A stretch of 64,000 nt of DNA, from NCBI RefSeq assembly GCF_900184255.1, contig NZ_LT854640.1:1634156-1698155 (forward strand), given 5' to 3'. Source of the DNA: Haloimpatiens massiliensis. Its GTDB lineage: Bacteria > Bacillota > Clostridia > Clostridiales > Clostridiaceae. The position numbers were made by a program, and so were the translations under genes. Of the stretch, positions 43,946-53,445 are shown piece by piece. Each line of letters begins with the position of its first letter. Position 1 is the first letter of the stretch. Below the pieces are notes generated by a model. That model saw only the letters and a program-made list of their open reading frames with translations, was not told where the DNA came from and did not search any database.

Positions 43946-44126
43946 TTACACGTAAATTACTTCTCTAACGTTAAAATCCTTTAATTTTGTATGAATATGA
44001 GATTGTATCAATAGTTTTTTACTCTTTATAGTATCTTTATCTGTGTTAAAGATTTCAAGCCACTTAAACCAATACATATAGTTAGCTAGGTATTTAGTTG
44101 CAACACCATTAATCATATACTTGGTG
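43946..44126 (-). pseudogene. C-terminal remnant of an IS1595-like transposase
   Basis: An open stretch without a start codon reads KYMINGVATKYLANYMYWF followed by about 40 residues to a stop at 43946. V-x-T-K-Y-L-x-N-Y-x-x-W-F is the ending typical of ISXO2/IS1595-type transposases. Everything upstream is gone, so this is a dead insertion-sequence scar. Confidence 0.55.
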
Positions 44127-44297
44127 TATTATATCCAATTATAAGGACTATAGTAAAATTTTAACACTACTCTTTAGCAGAGCCTCATTTTTATTGCTAT
44201 TTTAAGTAAAAAGTAAAAGAATTTTAATATATATGTTAATATTAGATTAAACAATATTAATACCATAATATTTAAATTACTCTGTTAAATATATTAA

Positions 44298-44416
44298 GAT
44301 TAACCCACAAAAAGCATTATATTACTTGAATTAAATTTATTGTTCCGAGCTTTTATGCAAGTCATGGAGGAGAAATTTCATAATTCCACCACATTGTACA
44401 TTATTGTGGGTTAATC
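44298..44416. repeat. palindromic repeat family B, copy 1
   Basis: A 119-base element bounded by a perfect 13-base inverted repeat GATTAACCCACAA/TTGTGGGTTAATC. The core has TTATGCAAGTCATGGAGGAG, shared with copies at 53181 and 63722. With the transposase scar it accounts for most of the 43863-44483 gap; the rest shows nothing I recognise. Confidence 0.8.
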
Positions 44417-44483
44417 ATATTAATATTATTGAAACATTTGTATATGTTCTTTTTATTAAATAAATAGTTTTGGAGGTATAGTA

Positions 44484-45575
44484 ATGGTCCAAGCATTTGA
44501 TTTATCTGAATATATGAGTAAAGGTATTGAAAATATAGTAAAGAATGTTTTAAAATCATCAATAAAAAACCCAAAAGAAACTGCATTTGTGATGAAATAT
44601 ATGTTAGCAGTAAAAGATGCAAAAAATAAAAGAGACATATTAGAAAGTGAAGGAGAACATATACCGCCATTTTTTATGGGGAGTATTGCTACTAATTGTA
44701 ATTTGCATTGTAAGGGCTGTTACGCAAGAGCTAATAAATCTTGTGGAGATAATTTAAAAAGTGATGAGTTATCACAAGAAAGATGGGGAGAGATATTTAT
44801 CGAGGCAAAGGAGCTTGGAATTTCATTTGCATTGTTATTAGGCGGGGAACCCTTAATGAGAAGAGGGGTTATTGAAAAAGCTTCTTCAGTTAAAGAAATA
44901 GTTTTTCCAATCTTCACAAACGGAACTATGTTTGATGAAAATTATATAAATTTATTTGATAAAAATAGAAATCTAGTGCCAATGATAAGTATTGAAGGTG
45001 ATAAGAATCAAACTGATGACCGAAGGGGAATAGGCACTTATAGTTCAATAATGGCTACAATGGATAGTTTAAATAAAAAAGGAATTTTATTTGGCGGTTC
45101 CATAACTGTAACAACTGAAAATATAATGACTGTTACAAGTAGAGAGTTTGTACAGGAACTTTATAGTAAAGGGGCAAGAGCATTAGTATTTGTGGAGTAT
45201 GTTCCAGTAATTGAATCTACTAGAAATCTTGCTCCTACAGATAAAGAGCGATTAGTATTAGAAGAAAACATAGAAGTGTTAAGAAAAATATTTGACAATA
45301 TGGTATTTTTATCATTTCCTGGGGATGAGAAATATTCAGGTGGATGTTTAGCCGCTGGAAGGGGATTTTTCCATATAAATGCTAATGGCGGAGCAGAACC
45401 ATGTCCACTTTCACCATATTCAGATGTTAATTTAAAAGAATGCAGTTTAAGGGAAGCTTTAAGATCACCACTATTTAAAAAGCTTAAAGATAAGGAAATG
45501 CTAATTGGAGAACACGATGGAGGATGTTTATTATTTGAAAAAGAGGAGGATGTTAAAGAACTATTAGAATTGTAG
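44484..45575 (+). CDS. radical SAM protein
   Basis: A 363-residue radical SAM enzyme with the cluster-binding motif CNLHCKGCYA near residue 73, then LLLGGEPLMR and a TIM-barrel-like run (IFTNGTMF, PMISIEGD). Late cysteines (GGCLAAGRGFFHINANGG, CPLSPYSD, GGCLLFE) could hold an extra cluster in a SPASM-like region. The N-terminal 65 residues are a helical extension. GGAGG precedes ATG. No peptide precursor or obvious partner is adjacent, so its substrate is unknown; a maturase or cofactor role is possible. Confidence 0.82.
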   Translation: MVQAFDLSEYMSKGIENIVKNVLKSSIKNPKETAFVMKYMLAVKDAKNKRDILESEGEHIPPFFMGSIATNCNLHCKGCYARANKSCGDNLKSDELSQERWGEIFIEAKELGISFALLLGGEPLMRRGVIEKASSVKEIVFPIFTNGTMFDENYINLFDKNRNLVPMISIEGDKNQTDDRRGIGTYSSIMATMDSLNKKGILFGGSITVTTENIMTVTSREFVQELYSKGARALVFVEYVPVIESTRNLAPTDKERLVLEENIEVLRKIFDNMVFLSFPGDEKYSGGCLAAGRGFFHINANGGAEPCPLSPYSDVNLKECSLREALRSPLFKKLKDKEMLIGEHDGGCLLFEKEEDVKELLEL

Positions 45576-45662
45576 GGTTAATCAATATAGGGTATACTAT
45601 TAAATATAGTAGATAAATAGCTTATTTAAGCATAGATAAAATTAAACAAGGAGTGAGAATGA

Positions 45663-47357
45663 ATGAAAAGAATACCCTATGGCATTTCTAATTTTGAGGT
45701 TTTAAGAGAAAAAAATTACCTTTATGTAGATAAAACTTCATATATAGAATTACTGGATATGTATGCTCCCTATAATTTTTTTATAAGACCTAGAAGGTTT
45801 GGCAAAAGTCTTTTTATATCCATGCTTGAAAATTACTATGATATAAATAAGAAGGATAAGTTTGAAAAGCTATTTGGGGATTTATATGTAGGTAAAAATC
45901 CTACGGAAGATAGAAATAAATTTCTTGTTTGGAAAATAAGCTTTGCAGGAGTAGATGCAGGACATGGGGAAGAAGAACTTAGAAAGAGTTTTAATACAAA
46001 AGTAACCTTTTCTATTAGAAATTTTATTGAAGAATATTCTAACTTTTTTCAGGATGAGAAAATAGTTGAAGATTCCATTAAAGCAGAAGCAGCTGTTGAG
46101 TATATAGCATATCTTTCTAGAAAGGCAAAAATACCTATTTTTGTACTAATAGATGAATATGATAACTTTGCTAATGAGCTAATTACAGGAGGAAGACAAA
46201 GCACATATAGTAGTATACTTCATGGTGAAGGTTTTGTTAAAGTTTTTTATAAGGCTATAAAAGATGCCACAGCAGACAATTTTAATAGGATATTTATGAC
46301 TGGTGTAAGTCCTATAATGTTAGATGACTTAACTAGCGGATTTAATATTACCATGAACTATACTTTAGACCAAAATCTTAATGCTATGATGGGTTTCACA
46401 AGGGGCGAGCTTTCATGGGTTATGGATCAGGTAGGTATAGAAGATATAGGTCTTAGAGAAAAGATATGTGCTGATATGACTAAGTATTATAATGGATACA
46501 AATTTAATGAGTATGGCAAAAAAGTCTTTAATCCAGACATGTCTATGTATTTTCTTAATAATTATTTATTATATAATCGTTATCCTAAAGAAATGATAGA
46601 CAACAATGTAAAAACTGATTATGGAAGAGTGAACCAATTAGCATATAATTTTAATGACAGAGAAGCTCTAGAGGAAATAATGACCACAGGAGAAACCTCT
46701 ACTATGCTGGTAGATAGGTTTAATATTCATACCATGTATAGTGTAAAAGAAAACTTTAAGTCGTTACTTTTTTATCTCGGTATGCTTACAATAAAAGAGC
46801 AGGGACCTCTTGGAACTGTACTTAAGGTGCCAAACTACGTTATAAAAACAATATACTGGGAGCAGTATTTTCAAAGAATAAATGAAGACTATAATATCCA
46901 AATACAAAATGTAAGAATAGCTGTCAATGAAATGAGAATGCATGGAGATATAGAGCCAATAGTAAAACTTTTAAGTGTCATACTAGAGGATTTATCCAAT
47001 AGAGATTTAATAAAAATGGATGAAAAGAATGTAAAGATGATGTTATTAACCCTTTTAGGTGTAGATAGCACTTATTTTATAAAAAGTGAAGATGAAAATA
47101 ATAATGGTTATGTGGATATAATGCTTAAAAGAAAAATTCAGTTTAAGGATATAACTAAATTCCAGTGGATTATAGAGCTGAAATATATAAAAGAAAGCGA
47201 AAGAGATACCTTAGAAAGGATAAAAGCACAGGGGTTAAAACAGCTTCAAAGTTATGGAGAAAGTAAAATGGTTCAAGAAGAACTTGGAAATGATGATTTA
47301 AAGAAAGTATTGATTATTGTTACAGGAAAGAAAGATATTTATACTGTGAGTTTATAG
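45663..47357 (+). CDS. AAA-ATPase-like protein with DUF1703 PD-(D/E)XK domain
   Basis: A 564-residue member of a multicopy clostridial family. The N-terminal IPYGISNFEVLREKNYLYVD is the family hallmark, followed by a Walker-A-like RRFGKSLFIS and IPIFVLIDEYDNFAN as Walker B. The C-terminus has a PD-(D/E)XK-like core (GYVDIMLKRK, then WIIELKYIK). Length is usual. AAGGAG precedes ATG. Such proteins are thought to act in conflict or mobile-element biology; no function is proven here. Confidence 0.82.
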   Translation: MKRIPYGISNFEVLREKNYLYVDKTSYIELLDMYAPYNFFIRPRRFGKSLFISMLENYYDINKKDKFEKLFGDLYVGKNPTEDRNKFLVWKISFAGVDAGHGEEELRKSFNTKVTFSIRNFIEEYSNFFQDEKIVEDSIKAEAAVEYIAYLSRKAKIPIFVLIDEYDNFANELITGGRQSTYSSILHGEGFVKVFYKAIKDATADNFNRIFMTGVSPIMLDDLTSGFNITMNYTLDQNLNAMMGFTRGELSWVMDQVGIEDIGLREKICADMTKYYNGYKFNEYGKKVFNPDMSMYFLNNYLLYNRYPKEMIDNNVKTDYGRVNQLAYNFNDREALEEIMTTGETSTMLVDRFNIHTMYSVKENFKSLLFYLGMLTIKEQGPLGTVLKVPNYVIKTIYWEQYFQRINEDYNIQIQNVRIAVNEMRMHGDIEPIVKLLSVILEDLSNRDLIKMDEKNVKMMLLTLLGVDSTYFIKSEDENNNGYVDIMLKRKIQFKDITKFQWIIELKYIKESERDTLERIKAQGLKQLQSYGESKMVQEELGNDDLKKVLIIVTGKKDIYTVSL

Positions 47358-47385
47358 AAAAATAAATACTTCAGGTCGACATACT

Positions 47386-47442
47386 CCCTTTATGACAACA
47401 GTTTTATTATTTTAACTGTCTACCATAAAGGGAGCAGTTTAC
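47386..47442. terminator. bidirectional hairpin between convergent genes
   Basis: CTCCCTTTATG pairs with CATAAAGGGAG and AACAGTT with AACTGT inside. It lies between convergent 45663-47357 and 47484-48212. T runs are short. Confidence 0.6.
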
Positions 47443-47483
47443 TTAATTGAGATGTTATTTTTTATATGGATAATACTAAGATT

Positions 47484-48212
47484 TTATCCTAGCGTATCTT
47501 TAAATAGTCTTAATCTATAAGCATTCATGGATGTTTCACCTAATTTATTCATTAGTTTATAATTAGCCACAGCGCCAACTATTGCACCAATGCCTGGAAC
47601 TAACTGTAGCATTTTTGCTAGATCAATATAATCTCTATATTCTTGTTGAAACTTTCTCCAGTCAAAATCATTTATATTTTCAGGAAGAGATTTAACATAT
47701 GTATTCCAATTACGAACATATTTATAAATTTCTAAGCGTCTTTCTTTGCTGGAAAAGGCTAATTGGAATATATATAAAATATACAATCTCTCTTTATAAT
47801 TTTTAACATCAAAGCCATATAAACTAGCAGTATCAAAAAGAAATTTTATTTTTATGCTTAATAATATAGGAAAATCTGTTAATCCAATCAAAATACCACC
47901 TGCACCGGTACCAGCGCCACTAAGTGCAGCAGTTTTTTTATAAAACTCCAGTTTATTAAGGACTTTTTCTTCTCTTTCTTTAAGTGTAGCATTTATTAAA
48001 GGATTTTTAGTTGAAAATTCAGAGCCAATAAGAACACCTTTAACCATATTTTTTATTGCGATAGTAATGATTTCATGAGCTTTTTCTGGTATAAAACTGT
48101 TCATTTTATCTTGAAGTCCTTTTGCAATATCAAGTTTAATAAATGGTTTTTTACTCATTTTTTTATCCCACAATTTTAAATTTTTAATTGCTTCCGTTGT
48201 GTAAATTTCCAT
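47484..48212 (-). CDS. EcsC family protein
   Basis: A 242-residue protein matching the EcsC pattern: GAGTGAGGILIGLTDFPILL in a hydrophobic central segment, then LYGFDVKNYKERLYILYIFQ and a second Gly-rich segment LVPGIGAIVGAVANYKLMN. EcsC proteins are membrane-associated and linked to ABC exporters or secretion in Bacillus; no Ecs transporter lies nearby. GAGGTGG precedes ATG. Function unknown. Confidence 0.8.
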   Translation of the reverse strand: MEIYTTEAIKNLKLWDKKMSKKPFIKLDIAKGLQDKMNSFIPEKAHEIITIAIKNMVKGVLIGSEFSTKNPLINATLKEREEKVLNKLEFYKKTAALSGAGTGAGGILIGLTDFPILLSIKIKFLFDTASLYGFDVKNYKERLYILYIFQLAFSSKERRLEIYKYVRNWNTYVKSLPENINDFDWRKFQQEYRDYIDLAKMLQLVPGIGAIVGAVANYKLMNKLGETSMNAYRLRLFKDTLG

Positions 48213-48546
48213 TACGCCACCTCTCTTTAAGAAAATTCTATCATAAATATAGTTTATATTAAATTTTTTAAGCTTATCATAAAGTATTTTTAGGTTTTTT
48301 ATAATATTATGTGTTCATAAAATTAGTATAAGCATATAATTATAGTTTTATCGGATGACTAGCTAATGTAAGTTCCCATATTCCAATAAAGTTGTAGCTA
48401 ACGGTAGTTACTCCCCTAAATAATAATTAGAACTGGCGTCTTATGGAGAGTTTTGAAATATAAGCATCTTAATTGAATAATATTTTTATATATGCTAGGA
48501 TTGACTTAATAAGTGTTAAGAAAAAACAGAAGGATAGGGATGTATT
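48213..48546. other. intergenic region before the DtxR-like gene
   Basis: About 330 bases without coding potential. Near its end CTTAA and TTAAG flank six bases (TTGACTTAATAAGTGTTAAG), possibly an operator for the downstream regulator. Nothing else recognised. Confidence 0.35.
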
Positions 48547-48933
48547 ATGAAAATTCAAGAATCAGCTGAGAACTATTTGGAAACAATTCTTATACTAAAG
48601 AATAGACTTGGTGTAGTACGTTCTATTGATATTGTCAACGAGCTAGGATATTCTAAGCCCAGTGTTAGCATTGCTATGAAAAGATTGAGAGAAAGTAATC
48701 ATATTGAAATGAATGAGGAAGGGTATATTTCACTTACAGAAAAAGGATTATATATTGCGGAAAAAATATATGAAAGACATCAGGTGTTATCAAATTATTT
48801 AATTGCCCTTGGTGTTGATGAAAAAATAGCATTGGAAGACGCCTGTCGTATTGAACATGTAATTAGCGAGGAAAGTTTCGAGAAAATTAAAGTTCATTCT
48901 AAGTTGTATATTAAGCAGAAAAAACATGTGTAG
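48547..48933 (+). CDS. DtxR/MntR-like metal-dependent regulator, short form
   Basis: A 128-residue protein with a DtxR-type winged helix: SAENYLETILILKNRLG, VRSIDIVNELGYSKPSVSIA and MKRLRESNHIEMNEEGYISL. The dimer-domain ligands are typical (ERHQVLSNYLIALG, then EDACRIEHVISEE). The C-terminal SH3-like domain of full DtxR is absent, as in MntR-size members. It would repress metal-uptake genes when metal is bound; the window holds metal importers and a Mn riboswitch, but no shared site was found. Confidence 0.85.
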   Translation: MKIQESAENYLETILILKNRLGVVRSIDIVNELGYSKPSVSIAMKRLRESNHIEMNEEGYISLTEKGLYIAEKIYERHQVLSNYLIALGVDEKIALEDACRIEHVISEESFEKIKVHSKLYIKQKKHV

Positions 48934-48967
48934 TGTTTACATTCATAGGACAATTTTATTGGCTTAA

Positions 48968-49012
48968 TAAAAATCATAGGATATTGCAAATCCTATGATT
49001 TTTATTTTTTTA
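48968..49012 (+). terminator. terminator of the DtxR-like gene
   Basis: AAAATCATAGGAT pairs with ATCCTATGATTTT around TTGCA, followed by TATTTTTTT. Confidence 0.9.
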
Positions 49013-49073
49013 AAGATGCTTTTTTTGTTCAAATTTTTGAGCAGGGCATGCCTGCATCTTATGTTTATAAAAT

Positions 49074-49101
49074 TGAAAATATAGGAAAAATATGATATAA
49101 T
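49074..49101 (+). promoter_or_regulatory. promoter candidate far upstream of the 49561 gene
   Basis: TTGAAA and TATAAT are 16 bases apart. The transcript would run about 450 bases, through the family A repeat, before the next ATG, so the repeat may separate promoter and gene. Confidence 0.5.
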
Positions 49102-49310
49102 ACATATAGTGTAATTGTTAGAATTAAAATGTATTTTTGAAAATGATTATATGATGGCAACTGGAGTTAATATTTATTTGGATTAAATGAGAATTTATAT
49201 GAAAATATCTAAATTTAGTCAAAAATTTGATTTTCATAATTTATTAAAGAAAATTTATTTTAGTAGCTAATAATTGAAGCATAAGATAATAGGGAGAATA
49301 TTTAAATACG

Positions 49311-49471
49311 GCACATTCAAATAAATAACAAGTCAGTATGCTAGTCTATTTTGCGTCATACTGCGTCAGCAGAACCCACCGATAGTTCTACTAGCGGTGG
49401 AACCTGCTTCCTTGTCTTACACAAAATATACCAGCATCTTTGACTTGTTATTTATTTTCATGTACCTAAAT
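49311..49471. repeat. MITE-like palindromic repeat, family A copy 2
   Basis: The same 160-base element as 34398-34557 in opposite orientation, starting GCACATTCAAATAAATAACA and ending near ATGTACCTAAA. Differences are a few substitutions, mostly paired across the stem. It lies in the 48934-49560 spacer. Confidence 0.8.
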
Positions 49472-49560
49472 TATTGTCATTAGAGGCAAGCATACATACT
49501 ATATTTATTAGTAAAGTAAGTTTTTTATTAAAACAATGAAATTAGAGAGGTGTTATATTT

Positions 49561-50211
49561 ATGTTATCAAAATTTTCATTTTTTTTAATAGCCTTATTAA
49601 TATTTCTTTTAATTAAGGAACTTTTTATTCCTATAAAAAATAATAAAAAGTTTATTGCTAAAGGGATATATAGGCCCAATATTTTACTCTTAGATATTTT
49701 AATGGTATATGTTTGGATTTTTTCCTTCTTTTTTTATATATTTTATAATCCATACCATAAATCCTATGCAATTCTTTATCCTAAGTATGTAACAAAATTT
49801 AAAGATATGTTTAATTACAATAAACTGATAGATATATACAATTCTTTAGAAAAAAATAATGTACCAGGACTAGATTATATACATCAATATATTAATAATG
49901 GGTTACCAGCTGTATTTGATATTATTTTATTTTCTTTAATTTTAATAATAGTTATAATAAATAACAGTAAAAATAAAATATATGAAAACATAATATACGT
50001 AAATGGTATTGGATATACTTTTGATAGTATAAAAGAATTTAAATGGAGTGAAAAAAAGACTAGAAATAGATTTGCTAAGAGGATAGAATATTATCAGTTA
50101 ACTTTAATTGTTGAAAAGAAATATAAAATATTCGATAAAGATATAAGAAAGGTGACAATGCAAATAAAAGAAAAAGACAAAGGTAAAGTTAATTCAGTTT
50201 TGACAAGTTAA
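49561..50211 (+). CDS. unknown membrane protein
   Basis: A 216-residue protein, not recognised. Three membrane helices are visible (about 5-20, 45-63, 118-136), with a 50-residue aromatic-rich loop between the second and third. A soluble C-terminal domain of about 75 residues has alternating basic strands (GIGYTFDSIKEFKWSEKKTR, YQLTLIVEKKYKIF), similar in style to small PH-like or DUF domains of clostridial membrane proteins. GAGAGG precedes ATG and its own terminator follows. Confidence 0.7.
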   Translation: MLSKFSFFLIALLIFLLIKELFIPIKNNKKFIAKGIYRPNILLLDILMVYVWIFSFFFYIFYNPYHKSYAILYPKYVTKFKDMFNYNKLIDIYNSLEKNNVPGLDYIHQYINNGLPAVFDIILFSLILIIVIINNSKNKIYENIIYVNGIGYTFDSIKEFKWSEKKTRNRFAKRIEYYQLTLIVEKKYKIFDKDIRKVTMQIKEKDKGKVNSVLTS

Positions 50212-50258
50212 GTAACAGTAACTAGGAAAAGAATATATGTATGATGTTTTATAAGAGA

Positions 50259-50301
50259 AAAATAAGTGGCTTTAGAATTAAGTCTAAGTTGCTTATTTTT
50301 G
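50259..50301 (+). terminator. terminator after the membrane protein gene
   Basis: AAATAAG and CTTTAGA on the left pair with TCTAAG and CTTATTT on the right, ending in TTTTTG. Confidence 0.7.
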
Positions 50302-50433
50302 CATGTAGGCAAACTAAAAATCTCCATGCATTAGTAGTAGGTATGATATAATGTAAAAGGATAGTTATGGTTATTTTGTAAAGGCTTTTACAGGTATGAA
50401 GGAATATGTAATATCAAATCAGGGGGGATTTTA

Positions 50434-51171
50434 ATGAAAACGAATAAAAGACCTATAATAGGTATTTCAGGTAGTGTAAAATTAATAAATGAAGGGGTTT
50501 TTCAAGGACATAAAATATCTTATATGATGAATAACTATGTTGAATCTGTTGAAAGAGCAGGGGGAATACCGTACATAATACCTATAGCTCAAAATGATGA
50601 AATTATAAAAAGTCAAGTAGAGAACATAGATGCTTTAATTTTGTCAGGTGGAAGTGATGTTAATCCGTTACTGTTTGGAGAAGAACCTATTGAAAAGTTA
50701 GATGATATACTTCAGGAGAGGGACATATTTGATATTAAGCTTTTAAAATTTGCCATGGAATTAGGTAAACCAATACTTGGAATATGTCGGGGAGAACAAT
50801 TAATTAACATGGTAAATGCAGGTACAGTATATCAGGATTTATCTTTACATAAGGAACATAGTGTAAAACATTGTCAAAATGGTTCTCCAACTAGTGCAAC
50901 TCATACTGTTCAAATAATAAAAGATTCTATTTTACATGAAATACTAGGAGAAAAGGCGTTAGTTAATAGCTTTCATCATCAAGCTGTAAAAGAAGTTGCT
51001 AAAGGCTTTAAAGTTGTTGCAGTATCAAAGGATAATGTAGTTGAGGCTATTGAAAAAGAGGGAGAAGACTTTGTGCTTGGAATTCAGTGGCATCCTGAAA
51101 TGATGAGTGACAAGCACCAGGAGATGCAGAAAATATTTGATACGTTAGTGCAGAAATCTTCCATTAAGTAA
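50434..51171 (+). CDS. class I glutamine amidotransferase / gamma-glutamyl hydrolase (C26, PuuD-like)
   Basis: A 245-residue hydrolase of the C26 group. The nucleophile Cys lies in LGICRGEQLIN, the oxyanion-side motif is LILSGGSDVNP, and the catalytic His and Glu are in IQWHPEMM; NSFHHQAV is another family motif. Such enzymes split gamma-glutamyl-GABA or related conjugates. GGGGGG precedes ATG. No puu or polyamine genes are adjacent, so the exact substrate is open. Confidence 0.85.
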   Translation: MKTNKRPIIGISGSVKLINEGVFQGHKISYMMNNYVESVERAGGIPYIIPIAQNDEIIKSQVENIDALILSGGSDVNPLLFGEEPIEKLDDILQERDIFDIKLLKFAMELGKPILGICRGEQLINMVNAGTVYQDLSLHKEHSVKHCQNGSPTSATHTVQIIKDSILHEILGEKALVNSFHHQAVKEVAKGFKVVAVSKDNVVEAIEKEGEDFVLGIQWHPEMMSDKHQEMQKIFDTLVQKSSIK

Positions 51172-51185
51172 TAGTTCACCATGGA

Positions 51186-51224
51186 TCAGGTACCTTGGAA
51201 AGAATTCTAAGTACCTGACTTTTC
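51186..51224 (+). terminator. terminator of the C26 gene
   Basis: TCAGGTAC pairs with GTACCTGA, with an internal CTTGGAAAGAATTCTAA loop part, followed by CTTTTC. It lies at the tail of the convergent glycosylase gene. Confidence 0.65.
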
Positions 51225-51228
51225 AGCT

Positions 51229-51792
51229 CTATGAAATTTCATCAAATTTTTCTTTGATTTTTTTTAAATCTTTCCAAAATAGAGGTTTTTTACTTTCGTC
51301 TCTTAGCAAGGCTGCGGGATGAAATATTGGCATTATGTAGATTCCTTTTTGTTTTACCCAGTTCCCCCTATTTCTTGTAACTCTAAATTCTGGTCCCATT
51401 ATGTATTTAGTTGGAATTGCTCCAAGGCAAACTATAATTTTAGGCTTAATAAGTGCTACTTGGTTTCTAAGGTATTGCAAACATGCCTGTGCTTCATCTT
51501 CCTGTGGGTTCCTATTATTTTTTGGTCTGCATTTACATATATTAGAGATGTAATAATCTCTTTCTCTTTGTAAATCTAATGCTCTAAGAGCTTTTTCTAA
51601 GAGTTGTCCTGCTTTTCCAACAAAAGGTCTGCCGATTCTATCTTCATCTGCTCCAGGTGCTTCGCCCACAAACATAAGTTTAGCATTGAGATTTCCTTCT
51701 CCAAAAACCATATTAGTCCTACTATTACCTAATCTACACATGTTGCATTTATTACATTTTTCATATAATTGTTTCCACTGAAGCATATACAT
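51229..51792 (-). CDS. type 4 (Fe-S) uracil-DNA glycosylase
   Basis: About 187 residues. Family-4 UDG features: an N-terminal cysteine pair CNKCNMCRLG, motif A region FVGEAPGADEDRIGRPFVG (glycosylase pocket), ISNICKCRPKNNRNP with two more Fe-S cysteines, and motif B FHPAALLRD. It removes uracil from DNA as the first step of base-excision repair. The start is uncertain: ATG 51792 or 51786, or TTG 51807; none has a good ribosome site. A GGAGGTG lies about 90 bases upstream and is too distant. Confidence 0.88.
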   Translation of the reverse strand: MYMLQWKQLYEKCNKCNMCRLGNSRTNMVFGEGNLNAKLMFVGEAPGADEDRIGRPFVGKAGQLLEKALRALDLQRERDYYISNICKCRPKNNRNPQEDEAQACLQYLRNQVALIKPKIIVCLGAIPTKYIMGPEFRVTRNRGNWVKQKGIYIMPIFHPAALLRDESKKPLFWKDLKKIKEKFDEIS

Positions 51793-52147
51793 CGCCGTTG
51801 CCAACAAGACATAAAAACCTATAGATATGATTTAATTCCGTACTTTGTTATGTTTTTATGGATTTATCGCAACAGTTCACCTCCGTTAGTATATTTTATT
51901 TCTTATATTCCTATTTTACTATAGGTAGTTCTTTGAGTCTAGGGTCCAGGTACTTTTACCTTTGGCACGTGAATTAAAGAGAGTTATGGCTATGGGCTAT
52001 CAACAGCTATGATAGAATGTATTTTATAAGAATGAAAAAAGCTCCATAAAATGTTAATATATATGATATAATGTAAAAGAGAGGTAGAATTATTTTATGA
52101 ATAAATTTACATATTACAAATGAAATATTAAATTGGGGGTTATAAAA
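51793..52147. other. divergent intergenic region
   Basis: Contains TATAAT near 52073 with no clear -35 partner, and an AGGTACTTTTACCT inverted motif near 51949. Otherwise no feature found. Confidence 0.35.
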
Positions 52148-53179
52148 ATGAATTTTAAAATTAGGTACAAAACTATAAGTTCAATGCTTGAACTATGTAA
52201 AAAATTAAAATGGGGCAATGTAGAAAAAAAGGAAATTGAAGATTTAATTGAACATGAGGATTATAAATTTGAATTTGAAAGATATAAAGGTAAAATTTCT
52301 AAAGAGGAATTTACAGAATATTTCATTAATTTACCTAATATAAAGGAAGAAGAAATAACAAATAAAGGTTTAAAGATACATCATAAATTTTATAAAGATT
52401 TACTAGATAATTTAGATTTTTATATGGAAAAGGTTAGTGAATTAGATAAATTTACAGAAGAGCTATTTGAGCAGCAGATATCCATTGCACTAAAGGGGTT
52501 GCCAGAAGATATAAATTTGTCAGAATTGAATTTTATTTTTACAGTGGGAATAGGACAAAGCTTTGGATATGTGTATAAAAATGGCATGCACTTTGATTTT
52601 TTACAATTGGTTAAGGAAAAGTCGATAGATGATTTTTGTGCTACGATAGCTCATGAGGTTCATCATGTGGCACTAAATACTATTTATGAGGAATTAGACT
52701 TAAATAATATGCCAATTGAAGATTTATTTTATCTTTCTTTTTCTGGGGAAGGATTGGCGGTAAAATACTGTAATAATGCTGAGGGAGTTTTATCTAAGAG
52801 CATATATGATGGTCCTAAAAATATAGGCTTGGATAAATTCACATGGGAATATCTCAACAAGGATTTTTATAATACCATGAAACAATTTAAAGCTTCTATA
52901 AATTATATAAGAGCTGGTCATATTAATACAATGGAAGAACTAGTTAAGTATATGGAAGATTATTGGATGAATCCATATGTAGAAGGTCAGGATAAAAACA
53001 AAGATATACCTAAGCTAAAGCAGTTTAGAGTATATAGTTTTGGAAATGAGATTTGGGGAATAATACATGATTGTTTTGGAAAAGAAATGGTATATAAAAC
53101 CATAAGAAATCCTCAAAGTTTCCGAGAGACATTTAATAAAGCTCTAGAAAAGCTTTCACATGAAGAATTTAAAATATAA
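52148..53179 (+). CDS. putative zinc-dependent protease (HExxH, DUF5700-like)
   Basis: A 343-residue cytoplasmic protein with ATIAHEVHHVALN near residue 172: HEVHH fits HExxH zinc peptidases, and a third ligand could lie in FSGEGLAVKYC about 40 residues later. The remainder is helical. The layout resembles the DUF5700 group of putative Zn proteases. ATG 52148 has GGGGG nine bases upstream; the in-frame start at 52133 lies before it and lacks a site. Substrate unknown; monocistronic. Confidence 0.75.
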   Translation: MNFKIRYKTISSMLELCKKLKWGNVEKKEIEDLIEHEDYKFEFERYKGKISKEEFTEYFINLPNIKEEEITNKGLKIHHKFYKDLLDNLDFYMEKVSELDKFTEELFEQQISIALKGLPEDINLSELNFIFTVGIGQSFGYVYKNGMHFDFLQLVKEKSIDDFCATIAHEVHHVALNTIYEELDLNNMPIEDLFYLSFSGEGLAVKYCNNAEGVLSKSIYDGPKNIGLDKFTWEYLNKDFYNTMKQFKASINYIRAGHINTMEELVKYMEDYWMNPYVEGQDKNKDIPKLKQFRVYSFGNEIWGIIHDCFGKEMVYKTIRNPQSFRETFNKALEKLSHEEFKI

Positions 53180-53180
53180 A

Positions 53181-53260
53181 TAGTTCCTTTGCTTCTTATG
53201 CAAGTCATTTCAGAGAAATTTCATAATTTAAGTAATTTAATACTTTTTGTGGGATGATCA
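53181..53260. repeat. palindromic repeat family B, half copy
   Basis: TAGTTCCTTTGCTTCTTATG through GTGGGATGATC matches the reverse complement of the left half of the 63722-63884 element almost base for base. Only one half is present, immediately after the protease gene. Confidence 0.75.
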
Positions 53261-53272
53261 TAAAAATATAAT

Positions 53273-53306
53273 TTGGACAAATTCATATAAAGGATTTGTC
53301 CAAATT
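53273..53306 (-). terminator. terminator hairpin
   Basis: TTTGGACAAAT pairs with ATTTGTCCAAA around CATATAAAGG. On the minus strand it would end the GNAT transcript starting at 53985, with about 140 bases of untranslated 3' sequence. Confidence 0.6.
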
Positions 53307-53445
53307 TAATGTTGACAAAAAAACTTCATGTGAAGCTTGAAAGCTTTTATTTAGAATACAATTTTCTTTGAAGCATATAATTTTTCTTGTACTTTGTTGA
53401 GAAGGATAGTATTCATTATATAATTCTATAATAGTGGCACGAAAA

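Noticed and set aside
43863..44483. possible hidden gene in the 620-base gap
   Set aside because: The only coding signal is the 55-codon transposase tail; the rest is the family B repeat and AT-rich spacer.
49041..49056. GCAGGGCATGCCTGC palindrome as an operator
   Set aside because: Single short imperfect palindrome with no regulator tied to it.
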